DNA of 64,000 bases from Acholeplasmataceae bacterium. GTDB taxonomy: Bacteria > Bacillota_I > Bacilli_A > Acholeplasmatales > Acholeplasmataceae. The DNA is taken from positions 57,456 to 121,455 of the forward strand of contig JAIPGC010000002.1 in the NCBI GenBank assembly GCA_021736335.1. Direction: 5' to 3'. The position numbers and the translations under genes were made by a program. Positions 26,299 to 35,455 of the stretch are shown here, piece by piece (within the stretch, counting starts at the first letter, position 1; every line of letters starts with the position of its first letter). The notes beneath the pieces were generated by a model. It made no database searches, was not told where the DNA came from, and saw only the letters and a program-made list of their open reading frames with translations.

Positions 26299-28551
26299 TT
26301 ATTCCTCCTTACTTGAAACAATTGATTCAATAACTGATTGTTTAAAGATCTTCTTATTGAATCTTAAGCCTAGCCATCCGCCAAAGAATAGGAAGAATAG
26401 TATCAAAGTAATATAATTAGAAATTTCCATATATTGGATCATTGCGTAGATTGCTTGAACATATTGCCCTAAAAAATAAAGCACGGTTAACATCAGTACT
26501 GCTGATAATCCAGCAATTGATATTTGTTCTAATACGACAAGTCTAGCGAGCGTCGTCTTGCTGGTCCCAATCGATCTAAAGATAGAAAAATCTTTTTTCC
26601 TGCTTTGCATAACATTTTTTGTAACAGCATGCACAATCGAATAAAGCAATAAACCAACGACAAACATGAAGACTCCGGTATAAAGTCCATTCATGAATAA
26701 AAAGATGGCTGATGCTGGATCGGGAATATTTGCAGGGTATATCGTTCTGTAGGTTTCATAATCAATCGCATTAATGGTCTTTGTTCCATTATTCAAACCT
26801 TTAACTGATAAGGAAGCTACTACTCTATTTTCAATTTTGTACATATATTCTAATTCAGTTAATACAAAATCTTTGAATTCATTATATACTTCAGGTCCAA
26901 ATTCAAGATAATAGATTTCTCCTGTTTCTTTATATACATCAACATCTTCGAGTGTGTACTCTAATTGAATTTCATCCCATGTGTTGCGATCATAAAAATA
27001 TCCAGTAAATTCTATATCTTTGGTTTCAATAAAAGTAAGTGTGCCTGATTCGCCATTATAGTTGAGTCTTCTTCCTGTAATCTCTGGATTATATTGAAGG
27101 TAATAACCTTCATTTTTCACATTCCAAGAATACATAGCACTCTGCTCTAAGTCTAATTTAACCTGTTCATTGATGGTGAAACGATCAACATTGGGATCAT
27201 TTAAAAAAGCATCTGAAAAGTATAAAATACCACCTTTAGCTTTATCGATTCCAGTAATTGTAAATTCACCAATGAAGTCATCTGGTGTAGGATTAACATA
27301 ATAGCTTGAGGTTCCTAATTTTACAATATCTCCAACCTCATAGTTTACCCAAGTATCACCAATGATAATCTCATACTTACCTTCTGGCATCGTCCCTGTA
27401 TATTCATTAGATTTAAGCGTTGATGCTGCATCAGTTCCATTTAAATTGTCATATGAGTAATAATGAACTTGATTATCCCACGCATCATAATTGTCTTCAG
27501 TAAATATATAAAGTGGTAGTGAGTTATAAAAACTTAAACCATTTTCAAAAACCTTATCAACAAATCTAATATTCTCAAAATAGCTTAAATCGACTTCTGT
27601 GAATTCAAGCCCATCTTTTCTTTCTACCAATATTCTTGTTTCAGGTACATTAGGAAATCTTGCAGATTGTGTGACTTCCGTATCTCGCATGATACTCACT
27701 CTATAAGTAAATATCAAAGTGAAAGCAATCATCATTAAAAGCTGCATCATGACTAAGAATATTAATCTTTTTGGTGTTGAAAATAAATTTCTCATTGTAA
27801 AACGGAGTAAGGTTATAAAACGCATACTCTTGATTTTGGGAGGTTCTACTAGATCTACTTCTGTAGTTGCTTTTAACTTTTTATCTTCGACAACTTCACC
27901 ATCATGCATTTTAATCTTACGTGTCGCAAATTTTTCAACTTGTTCAAAATCATGGGTAACGACAACAACAAGTTTACCCTTGCTTATTTCATTTAAGAGC
28001 TCCATAACCTGAGCACCTGACACACTATCAAGGTTACCTGTAGGTTCATCAGCTACAATAATCGGGCAGTCCTTAGCAAGTGCTCTTGCAATAACTGCTC
28101 TTTGTTTTTGACCACCTGACAATTTAGATGCTTTATGGTTTTTATGGCTTAATAATCCTACTTTTTCAATTAATTCTAATGCTCTGGCTTTTCTTTTTTT
28201 AGGATCATATCCCTGAACCTCTAATGCTAATAAGACATTTTGAAGAACAGTAAATGAATCAATAATATTATAATTCTGAAAAACGAAACCGATATAAGTG
28301 CCTCGATATCTTTCCCAGTCAGCAATGGTATAATGTGATGTCTCTTCACCAAATAGATAAAGCTCTCCATCCTCATAACCATCTAAACCACTGATAACAT
28401 TGAGTAAGGTTGATTTCCCAGAACCTGATTCACCGGTTACAGCAACAAATTCACCTAATGAGAAATCAAGATTGATTTTCTTCATACCTACTGAAACTGT
28501 TTCAGCAGATTTGTAGTATTTAGATACATTTTCTAAACGAATTAAGCTCAT
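26299..28551 (-). CDS. ABC exporter, fused ATPase-permease (MacB/FtsX type)
   Basis: A 750-residue protein with the same build as its downstream neighbour. The N-terminal ATPase shows [47 protein letters not shown] and VVVTHD. One membrane helix lies near residue 260-285, then a large extracellular domain, then three C-terminal helices (about 625-740). The two genes likely form a heterodimeric exporter. The start overlaps the end of the HAD phosphatase gene by 4 bp. Sequence similarity between the two is mainly in the ATPase; the outer domains differ, suggesting division of labour. Confidence 0.88.
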   Translation of the reverse strand: MSLIRLENVSKYYKSAETVSVGMKKINLDFSLGEFVAVTGESGSGKSTLLNVISGLDGYEDGELYLFGEETSHYTIADWERYRGTYIGFVFQNYNIIDSFTVLQNVLLALEVQGYDPKKRKARALELIEKVGLLSHKNHKASKLSGGQKQRAVIARALAKDCPIIVADEPTGNLDSVSGAQVMELLNEISKGKLVVVVTHDFEQVEKFATRKIKMHDGEVVEDKKLKATTEVDLVEPPKIKSMRFITLLRFTMRNLFSTPKRLIFLVMMQLLMMIAFTLIFTYRVSIMRDTEVTQSARFPNVPETRILVERKDGLEFTEVDLSYFENIRFVDKVFENGLSFYNSLPLYIFTEDNYDAWDNQVHYYSYDNLNGTDAASTLKSNEYTGTMPEGKYEIIIGDTWVNYEVGDIVKLGTSSYYVNPTPDDFIGEFTITGIDKAKGGILYFSDAFLNDPNVDRFTINEQVKLDLEQSAMYSWNVKNEGYYLQYNPEITGRRLNYNGESGTLTFIETKDIEFTGYFYDRNTWDEIQLEYTLEDVDVYKETGEIYYLEFGPEVYNEFKDFVLTELEYMYKIENRVVASLSVKGLNNGTKTINAIDYETYRTIYPANIPDPASAIFLFMNGLYTGVFMFVVGLLLYSIVHAVTKNVMQSRKKDFSIFRSIGTSKTTLARLVVLEQISIAGLSAVLMLTVLYFLGQYVQAIYAMIQYMEISNYITLILFFLFFGGWLGLRFNKKIFKQSVIESIVSSKEE

Positions 28552-29207
28552 GACTTTAAGTTCCTTTCAAGTATTGTCAGTAATTCATTTGGTTTATGAA
28601 TAATATAGTCAGCATGATGGTCTTCTAAGATCTTTTGATCTCTAAATCCCCATGTCACACCAACACTTTTTAACCCTGCATTTTGAGCAGTAATGATATC
28701 AACATCAGAATCACCAATGAATAATACTTCATCCTTTTTCACTTTTAGAATATCCATGGCTTTATACACCATATCAGGTGCAGGCTTGATTGGGATGCCT
28801 GGAACATCACCAATAGAAACATCAAAATAATGATGAAACATTTTAATATTGAGTTCTTGAACAAGATATTCGTATTTGTTTGATACAACAGCTAATAAGT
28901 AACCACTTTGTTTCAAATGATTGAGCAAATCTAAAATACCTGGATAAGGACCTGTTGAATGATCCTTATTAGTGTCGTAATGTTTTTGGTATGCTTCATA
29001 TAAAGATCTCACTTCTTCTTTATTTAAGTGTTTGGGAGCTAATCTTTCAATCAGTTGAACAGCTCCACTACCAACTGCCATTTTAACTGCATATAATGTT
29101 TGTTTAGGATATCCTTTAGATAGAAAAGCATAATTTATGCTTTCAGTGATATCATCAATTGTGTTGAGGATGGTTCCATCCATATCAAAAATCAGTGCTT
29201 TAATCAT
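28548..29207 (-). CDS. HAD-family phosphatase (PpaX/Gph-like)
   Basis: A 219-residue haloacid-dehalogenase hydrolase with DMDGTILNT (nucleophile Asp), an alpha-helical cap (residues ~15-85), VVSNKYEYLV (motif II Thr/Ser region), the Lys in IKPAPDMVYKAM, and FIGDSDVDIITAQNAG (motif IV). The pattern fits phosphoglycolate phosphatase or pyrophosphatase PpaX. It is the first gene of a three-gene unit with the two ABC exporters, coupled by ATGA. A link to the exported substrate is possible but not shown. Confidence 0.88.
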   Translation of the reverse strand: MIKALIFDMDGTILNTIDDITESINYAFLSKGYPKQTLYAVKMAVGSGAVQLIERLAPKHLNKEEVRSLYEAYQKHYDTNKDHSTGPYPGILDLLNHLKQSGYLLAVVSNKYEYLVQELNIKMFHHYFDVSIGDVPGIPIKPAPDMVYKAMDILKVKKDEVLFIGDSDVDIITAQNAGLKSVGVTWGFRDQKILEDHHADYIIHKPNELLTILERNLKS

Positions 29208-29345
29208 TGTTGTCCCCTTATGTTTGTTTGATATATTATATCACGTAATCCTTGTATTTCATGGTTGATAAATTGTATTTCATTTTGTGATTTAAAACAC
29301 ATTTATATTATACCATCGTTATTTTTAATAAATTAACATTAATAC

Positions 29346-29374
29346 TTTACAAAGCAATATGTTTGATGTAAGAT
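29346..29374 (+). promoter_or_regulatory. tmRNA promoter
   Basis: TTTACA (29346-29351) and TAAGAT (29369-29374) with a 17-bp spacer. Transcription would start within a few bases of the mature tmRNA 5' end at 29384. Confidence 0.6.
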
Positions 29375-29383
29375 ATATTCGCT

Positions 29384-29723
29384 GGGGATGTTCTGGATTC
29401 GTCACGGCATGGAGTAGTGTATAAGCATGCCATGGTCGCTCATGTAAAAAAGCCGAGGTTATAATAACCGGAAACCAAAATTTTTCTTACGCTGCCTAAG
29501 AACAGGTGCGAGCCAAATCTGAATTTACTTACGGTTCTGATGCGGCCCAATTCTAGTAAGTTATATTTATTATCGCTCCTAAGATAATAAAAGAACCCTT
29601 TAGGATAGTGTTGTAGCCTTTTGTTCGTTTAGGTTGCTGCATGAATTCATAAATGAAATAAGCATGTAGAAAGTATTCTATAAAGTGTCTTGCACAGGGG
29701 TTCAATTCCCCTCATCTCCACCA
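29384..29723 (+). ncRNA. ssrA: tmRNA (SsrA)
   Basis: Rescues stalled ribosomes. The 5' end GGGGATG pairs with CATCTCC near the 3' end to form the acceptor stem, followed by discriminator A and encoded CCA (29721-29723). The T arm GGTTCAATTCC is present, and the 5' region has the conserved TTCTGGATTCG. A tag reading frame can be read from GCC at about 29451 as AEVIITGNQNFSYAA followed by TAA, ending in the expected hydrophobic YAA degron. The resume codon is inferred. Length about 340 nt. Confidence 0.96.
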
Positions 29724-29794
29724 AATTATTACTTATACGAAACTCACGTAGAGTTTAGTCCAGGACTTATTATTACGTGTTGTTTCAGACAAAA

Positions 29795-29820
29795 AGATCC
29801 CAACTAGGGGTCTATTTTTA
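29795..29820 (+). terminator. Terminator downstream of tmRNA
   Basis: The stem AGATCCC/GGGGTCT with AACTA loop is followed by TATTTTTATT. It lies about 70 bp past the CCA end, with nothing else to terminate on this strand. Confidence 0.7.
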
Positions 29821-29992
29821 TTAATATATGAAGAATCCCTGCTTATCTTTATAACATTTATCTGCTATTCATTATCTTGAAAAGATACCTAGTTGAATTA
29901 TAATTACATTCGTCATATAATGAAGATAGATTCACACATAATGCATTATATAATTTCCCTCTCTATATTATAAGAAATGATAGGGTGATAGT

Positions 29993-30829
29993 ATGAATTG
30001 GTTTGAAATGATTAATTTAGCAACAGCTTATATTGAAGATCATATGACTGAAGACATTGATCTTGAGGATATTGCAGCTGAGTGCAATGTCTCATATCAT
30101 TACTTTTCAAAAACATTTACAATGATTACAGGATATACATTAAAAGAATACATTAGAAACAGACGTATTACACTGGCTTCTTATGAAGTTTCTAACACAA
30201 CACATCATATACTTGATATTGGGATTAAATATGGTTACAGCTCAAATGAAGCTTTTTCTCGAGCTTTTAAAACGATTCACGGCATCAATCCAAGTACAGC
30301 TAGAAAGAATAATATTACAGTTTATACACATTTCCCTGTATTAACATATGAAATACCTAAACAAAACATTTTAAGTTTAAGATATGACATTGTTCGTGAT
30401 ATCAATTATACATTTGTTGGAAGAAAAATACATACTTCTGAAGATGCTGTGGGCTATGACAAAACTCAGCTTGAACACCAAAAATTAATTAATGATTTTC
30501 AATCTGATTTTCCAAGTAATAACATTGTATACCTTATAAAAAGCAATTTATCTCGTAACTTTATGAACTATGATTGTATGGCAGGTTACAACATCAATGA
30601 TATGCCTCAATTACCTGATGGATTAGTCAAATTAGAAATAAGTGCACCTAAAGCCATTCGGTTTATCAGTAAAGGTACACAACTAGATTTGATTCCAAAC
30701 ATAAAATTAATCATCTATAATGAGTGGATAAAAAATGGATATGTATCTGATTACGTTTGTGAAATACAATATGTCATTGAAAGACCAAATGATAAAGTTG
30801 ATTTTTACTATATGGTCTCCGTTAAGTAA
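29993..30829 (+). CDS. AraC-type regulator with effector-binding domain
   Basis: A 278-residue transcription regulator. Residues 1-105 carry two helix-turn-helix motifs (LEDIAAECNVSYHYFSKTFTMITG and ILDIGIKYGYSSNEAFSRAFKTIHGINPS). The remainder looks like the GyrI-like/AraC effector-binding domain (YTFVGRKIHTSE... ending in PNDKVDFYYMVSVK). This N-terminal AraC plus C-terminal effector order is typical of SoxS/Rob-like ligand-sensing activators. It is transcribed alone with its own terminator, so targets and ligand cannot be assigned. Confidence 0.88.
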   Translation: MNWFEMINLATAYIEDHMTEDIDLEDIAAECNVSYHYFSKTFTMITGYTLKEYIRNRRITLASYEVSNTTHHILDIGIKYGYSSNEAFSRAFKTIHGINPSTARKNNITVYTHFPVLTYEIPKQNILSLRYDIVRDINYTFVGRKIHTSEDAVGYDKTQLEHQKLINDFQSDFPSNNIVYLIKSNLSRNFMNYDCMAGYNINDMPQLPDGLVKLEISAPKAIRFISKGTQLDLIPNIKLIIYNEWIKNGYVSDYVCEIQYVIERPNDKVDFYYMVSVK

Positions 30830-30858
30830 CGATGATGATGAATCATCGTTTTTTTTTG
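30828..30858 (+). terminator. Terminator of the AraC-type gene
   Basis: A perfect 9-bp stem AACGATGAT/ATCATCGTT with GATGA loop and T8 begins inside the TAA stop codon. Confidence 0.88.
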
Positions 30859-31003
30859 ATACATGTGAGCAAAAAAAATCAAGTATTCTTAAATTGATAG
30901 AGTATATACTGTGAGTAGATGATGAGTAAATGATTACTAGAGATCAAAGAAAATATCACTTGCAATACTCAACATACATTAATGAAAGGATTAGGTAACT
31001 TAC

Positions 31004-31210
31004 ATGCATAGAAATCAACATTCGAGAATTCAACCGAATCATCTTGAACACTCAGAATTTAATGATGTCATGCACACCGGATATTCTTATCTCAAGAGCC
31101 CAACTTTTGGATTAAATACTTCTCAAAATATTATAGAAATACAAGATCAATACATGACAAATTTTGGAGTTATTGTCCGGTACAAATCATGTTGCAAAAT
31201 GAAACTATAA
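31004..31210 (+). CDS. Possible 68-aa small protein (doubtful)
   Basis: An open frame with ATG, rich in His and Asn at the start and ending in CCKMKL. There is only a weak, distant AAAGGA site about 13 nt upstream, no recognisable domain and no coding-like bias that I can judge by eye. It lies in an otherwise empty stretch (30,859-31,234) bounded by terminators on both sides, so some short transcript could exist here. I see no other structure in that stretch. Confidence 0.25.
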   Translation: MHRNQHSRIQPNHLEHSEFNDVMHTGYSYLKSPTFGLNTSQNIIEIQDQYMTNFGVIVRYKSCCKMKL

Positions 31211-31234
31211 CATGATTGACCTTTAGATTCAACC

Positions 31235-31280
31235 AAAAAAAATATAGGCAAGGGATTTAGATCCCAAGCCTATATTTTTT
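31235..31280. terminator. Strong bidirectional terminator at the FTR1 3' end
   Basis: The arms AAAAAATATAGGC and GCCTATATTTTTT flank an inner GGGAT/ATCCC stem, giving one long hairpin with A and T runs on both sides. The FTR1 stop codon TAG (31270-31272, minus) lies in the stem. Confidence 0.85.
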
Positions 31281-32130
31281 CATTTATTTGCTTTCTTTTT
31301 TTTGTGTTTTGATTGAAAAAGATGATTAGAAATACACCTGTATAAACATATTGCATAACGAATTGAAAAATCTCTGGTTTGCTATACCATCCAATTAATG
31401 CATATAATGCGATGCCAATAGGTTGAGTTTTATGATCTAAAAATGTATTGGATAAATCGAAGAGTTGAGTGTATATCCAATGAGATGAAGAAATGATTTG
31501 TTCTGCTTTAAAATATGAAAACAATTCATGAAAACTATAACCTAACATAAATCCTGCTTGCAAGATCAAGTAAATAATAGTTATACTAAAGATTAATTTA
31601 AGATTTATTTTAAACAATGATTTATAAATCAAGAAAGCTAAGATACCTGAAAATAGTACACCAAGGATTGCACCTATAGAATAAAATGTTTGATCAACTG
31701 AAGCAATGATGAATAACACAACTTCAACACCTTCTCTTGCTACCATGATTGCTGCAAGCATAATAATCGCTTTTTTAGATAAACTGAGACTCATCTTTTC
31801 CCTAATTTCAGAAGTCATACTTTGCTTGTTTCTTAAAGCAAAAACAATAAAAGTCGTTATTAGAATCAGAGCTGCAAGAGACGCAATAAATTCCCAAAGC
31901 TTGGAAATACTCGAACTACTTGATTGCACGATATCTGAAATGACAAAAAGTAATATACCAAAAATCAAGGAAATAAATAAACCAATGAGTAATCCTTGAA
32001 TCACATATTTTTTATCTTGCTGACGTTTGGATTTGTTTAAGTATTCTAGCATAATAGCAATGATGACAAAGGCTTCTAGACCTTCTCTAATTCCAAGTAC
32101 AAATCCTGGTAATATTTCTATGGAAAACAT
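31270..32130 (-). CDS. FTR1-family iron permease
   Basis: A 286-residue, seven-helix membrane protein. The two FTR1 signatures REGLEAFVIIA (residue ~15) and REGVEVVLFI (residue ~140) supply the iron-binding RExxE motifs. EfeU/FTR1 proteins import ferric (or oxidised ferrous) iron across the membrane. No efeO or efeB partner is adjacent, and it is a single-gene unit. The upstream region has a Fur-box-like site next to the -35, so iron-repressed expression is likely. Confidence 0.9.
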   Translation of the reverse strand: MFSIEILPGFVLGIREGLEAFVIIAIMLEYLNKSKRQQDKKYVIQGLLIGLFISLIFGILLFVISDIVQSSSSSISKLWEFIASLAALILITTFIVFALRNKQSMTSEIREKMSLSLSKKAIIMLAAIMVAREGVEVVLFIIASVDQTFYSIGAILGVLFSGILAFLIYKSLFKINLKLIFSITIIYLILQAGFMLGYSFHELFSYFKAEQIISSSHWIYTQLFDLSNTFLDHKTQPIGIALYALIGWYSKPEIFQFVMQYVYTGVFLIIFFNQNTKKRKQINEKI

Positions 32131-32155
32131 ATGTTCACATCCTCACTGGTTTTTA

Positions 32156-32204
32156 GTATAAAGGTTTTATATATAACATGCAAATCAAATGAAAATGATT
32201 CTAT
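32156..32204 (-). promoter_or_regulatory. FTR1 promoter with Fur-box-like site
   Basis: On the minus strand TTGCAT (32178-32183) and TATACT (32156-32161) are 16 bp apart. Directly upstream, TGAAAATGATTCTAT (plus 32190-32204) agrees with the 7-1-7 Fur consensus at 11 of 14 informative positions. A Fur or Fur-like repressor would fit an iron permease. This is by-eye matching only. Confidence 0.5.
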
Positions 32205-32263
32205 TTAGGTCTATAAATAAAGAGTTTGTATAAAAATTTACTAAAAAACGTGGATTAAATCTA

Positions 32264-32301
32264 AAGAAAAAACGCACATAATGATTTGTGCGTTTTTTCT
32301 T
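32264..32301. terminator. Terminator of the GGDEF/HD-GYP gene
   Basis: A perfect 15-bp stem (AAGAAAAAACGCACA with its complement) around an 8-nt loop. T-rich on either strand, it closes the minus-strand gene ending at 32310. Confidence 0.9.
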
Positions 32302-32309
32302 ATAATCGA

Positions 32310-35210
32310 TTATTTTACTACTTTGTTAATGAAAACAGCTGCTATCTCAGGATCAAATTGAGTACCAGAGCACCTTCTAATTTCTTCAATAGCATCTTGC
32401 AAGCTTCTACCCTTATGGTAAGGACGATCCGCTGTCATAGCCTCAAATGAATCAGCTACATTGATAATTCTTGAATACAAAGGAATCTCATTGCCTTTTA
32501 ATCCTTTAGGATAACCTTTTCCGTCCCATCTTTCGTGATGAGATAGAGCATATTCTGCTAATCCAGAATATTCATCCGCAGCTTTGAGTATTTGATATCC
32601 GACTTGCGTATGTGATTTAATGATTTCAAACTCTTCATTTGTCAATTTTCCAGGTTTGTTCAATATTGCATCTGGAATTGATATTTTACCTATATCATGA
32701 TACATGCCAGCAAGTTCTAAGACATCGGCTTCTTCTTTGCTGAAACCAAGCTCCAACCCAATTGCTCTACAGTATTGGCTCACTCTTTCAGAATGTACTT
32801 TCTCATCTGCATACTTGTCTGTTAATGTGTTTAAAATTGCCTTAATGGCGTGATTTCTAATACTTGTACCTACGGTAATTTTGTGTCTGTATAAGAAATT
32901 TTCTGCTTGGCTTAATAATTCATCAATATCTCTATTCACATCAGTAACAACTTCATATCCTATAGCAAGAGAGATCTCAATGTTACCAATATTTAAATTC
33001 TTGACTAATTCGATGATCTTGTTTTTGTAATCTTGCATCTGTTCAGGATATTTATTTGGAGCAAGAATAGCAAATTCATCTCCACCAATTCGAGCTACGA
33101 TATCCATAGGATCAAATACTTTTCTAAACAGTCCAGATACAAGTTTAATTGCTTGATCTCCTTGGTTATGACCATAGGCATCATTGATGATTTTTAGCCC
33201 ATTGATATCAATCATCATCACCCCAAGTGGAAATTTCTCTTCAAAGACGAATTGATGATATGAATGAACGAAATATCTTCTATTATATAGATCGGTCAAA
33301 TAATCATGATAACTCAAGTATTCGATTTCTTTTTGTTTATGTTTTTCAATTGTAATATCTTCGATATGGACTAGATAACCACTTAATTGATCATCTTTCA
33401 TGATTGGGGTGACTATCAAATCTAGAACTCTTAGTCCAGTTTTACTTGTACGATATACCTTGGAAGATATGACTTTTTCAAAACTAAATTCCAGTTCAAC
33501 ATGAACTGACTCGAATTTGGCAATTTTATCTTTGAGTTCTTGGTTAAGATTAGGATTGTCAAATAAATTATAACCCTCAAGTTCATTACGATCCAAAACA
33601 CCAAACATTGTAAGGCACGCTTCATTAGCTTGTATGAATTTTCCATCAGCATCATAATATTCTATAGATATAGGAGATTTTTCAAAAATAGCTTTATATT
33701 TTTCATTACTATCATGAAGTGCATCTTCTAATTGTTTACGGTCTGTAATATCGGTAACTATCACTGCAAATTGACCCTTTTGAGGACTATATGTATAAGT
33801 TGAATAGTATTTATCGGTTGTTCCTAAGTAGTTCTCATAATATGTTGATTCACCAGTAACCGCCACATTGCCTAAAGTTTTAATCCAATAATCCTCAACC
33901 CTTGGCATGACTTCTGATATCTTTTTACCGATGCACATCTCACGTGTGATGCCAGTTAACCTTGTATAACTGTCGTTAATATCTAAGAAAATATAATCTA
34001 TTGGCACACCTTGTTCATCTAGTATGACTTCATGAAGTGCTAATCCTAGTTGCATTTGTGTAGCTAAAGCTTTATACTTTTCTTCACTTTCAATTAATTG
34101 ATCTTGAGCATCCTTAAGTTCATTGTAATCAATGAAACTGACAACAACTTCAATGATTTCATCATGAGAATCAAAAATAGGATGACCATTGATAATTACC
34201 CATGAAACTTCATTTGAATTTTGTCTAACAATACCCATAATAAGATTTTTCAGTTCTTTTTTACTAGATAGTATGTTACTAAGAGGATATTTGTCAGGTT
34301 CAATCAGATTTCTCTTTTCATCTATATAAACAAAACCAAACTCCTTAGTTTTTTTGCCTTTGATATCTTGTTCTTGGAATCCTAAGATTTCAAAAGCTCG
34401 ATGATTGATGTCTAAAATCGTAGCATCAGCAGCATATATGACAACTCCAGCATTAAGATTATATACCAATTCACGAAATCTCGTTTCACTCTTTAATAAA
34501 GTCTCAGTCAAACGATCTTTTTCAGCGTTGATAGCAATCAACTCTTTGTTTTCTCTAATTGATTTTTCTAATTTCTCTAATTGAGAAGCTTTCTCATCAT
34601 AGTTCAATTTTAATTCTTGATTAAGTTTAGAAATTTGTTGGTTGTGCAAGAAATTTTTACGATTCATAACTTCAACATTGTAAGCACCTACCATACCAAG
34701 CACATTAGCTACAATAAAGAACAATGAACTATAAATGAATATATCATTAATTTCTGAATTCCAGATGAAATAGCCAATCATATGCAATATGTAAAGTGAC
34801 CATCCAACAATTGATGCATTCACAAATCTGAGTTTGATTATGAAATAACTAGAAAAATAAACTAAAAATAATCCACCATAATACACGACATTACCTGGAT
34901 TAAGGATTAACATGAAAACTACAGCAAGACCACCAATCATGACACTGGTTGAAATTAAAAGTTGATGAATTCTCACAAAAGAATTCATATATGTAAAAAC
35001 AATAACAATAATAAAAGTAGGTACTACAATAGCAAATCTAATGATGTAAACAATAACTAGATAGTCTGATAGATAAACTGAATCTGTGATCCCAAAAAGT
35101 GTGAATAGAGCTATGAATAAAAGATAAGCAACCCGAAGAAATTTAGGTTGTATGAATTGATTTGAATTTCTAAACGCTTTTTCATCTTCAAAAGTAAAAC
35201 CTTTGACCAC
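32310..35210 (-). CDS. Membrane PAS-GGDEF-HD-GYP cyclic-di-GMP protein
   Basis: A 966-residue signalling protein. About five to six N-terminal membrane helices (25-185) and a coiled coil (190-235) come first. Three PAS domains follow (about 240-355, 370-490, 500-625), then GGDEF with an intact ARIGGDEFAIL site (about 630-785), then HD-GYP with HDIGK and HHERWDGKGYPKGL (about 790-966). It can in principle both make and break c-di-GMP, or one domain may regulate the other. The start is GTG at 35208-35210 with GAGGTG upstream. No PilZ effector is visible nearby. Confidence 0.93.
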   Translation of the reverse strand: MVKGFTFEDEKAFRNSNQFIQPKFLRVAYLLFIALFTLFGITDSVYLSDYLVIVYIIRFAIVVPTFIIVIVFTYMNSFVRIHQLLISTSVMIGGLAVVFMLILNPGNVVYYGGLFLVYFSSYFIIKLRFVNASIVGWSLYILHMIGYFIWNSEINDIFIYSSLFFIVANVLGMVGAYNVEVMNRKNFLHNQQISKLNQELKLNYDEKASQLEKLEKSIRENKELIAINAEKDRLTETLLKSETRFRELVYNLNAGVVIYAADATILDINHRAFEILGFQEQDIKGKKTKEFGFVYIDEKRNLIEPDKYPLSNILSSKKELKNLIMGIVRQNSNEVSWVIINGHPIFDSHDEIIEVVVSFIDYNELKDAQDQLIESEEKYKALATQMQLGLALHEVILDEQGVPIDYIFLDINDSYTRLTGITREMCIGKKISEVMPRVEDYWIKTLGNVAVTGESTYYENYLGTTDKYYSTYTYSPQKGQFAVIVTDITDRKQLEDALHDSNEKYKAIFEKSPISIEYYDADGKFIQANEACLTMFGVLDRNELEGYNLFDNPNLNQELKDKIAKFESVHVELEFSFEKVISSKVYRTSKTGLRVLDLIVTPIMKDDQLSGYLVHIEDITIEKHKQKEIEYLSYHDYLTDLYNRRYFVHSYHQFVFEEKFPLGVMMIDINGLKIINDAYGHNQGDQAIKLVSGLFRKVFDPMDIVARIGGDEFAILAPNKYPEQMQDYKNKIIELVKNLNIGNIEISLAIGYEVVTDVNRDIDELLSQAENFLYRHKITVGTSIRNHAIKAILNTLTDKYADEKVHSERVSQYCRAIGLELGFSKEEADVLELAGMYHDIGKISIPDAILNKPGKLTNEEFEIIKSHTQVGYQILKAADEYSGLAEYALSHHERWDGKGYPKGLKGNEIPLYSRIINVADSFEAMTADRPYHKGRSLQDAIEEIRRCSGTQFDPEIAAVFINKVVK

Positions 35211-35382
35211 AATGATTCACCTCTCTTCCTAACAAAACTAGTCTCTTTTCTTTTTGTGAATCGTCATTTAAAAAAATATCTAGAATGAAATTTGCTTCAT
35301 ACCGATAATATGGTCTCATTATACAATGTTCTTATGATTTAGTGTGAAAACTTAAGATATTCTTAATAAATAAAATCACATG

Positions 35383-35432
35383 AAAAAAAGAATCTGCTAT
35401 TTTTTGCTAATTAGCATAACAATAGAGATTCT
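35383..35432 (-). terminator. Terminator of the epimerase gene
   Basis: On the minus strand the arms AGAATCT-CTATT and AATAG-AGATTCT (one bulge) are followed by T7. An inner GCTAATTAGC palindrome occupies the loop. The rest of the 245-bp gap (35,211-35,455) holds the leader of the c-di-GMP gene. Confidence 0.75.
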
Positions 35433-35455
35433 CTCATATTGATTAATTTTTCATA

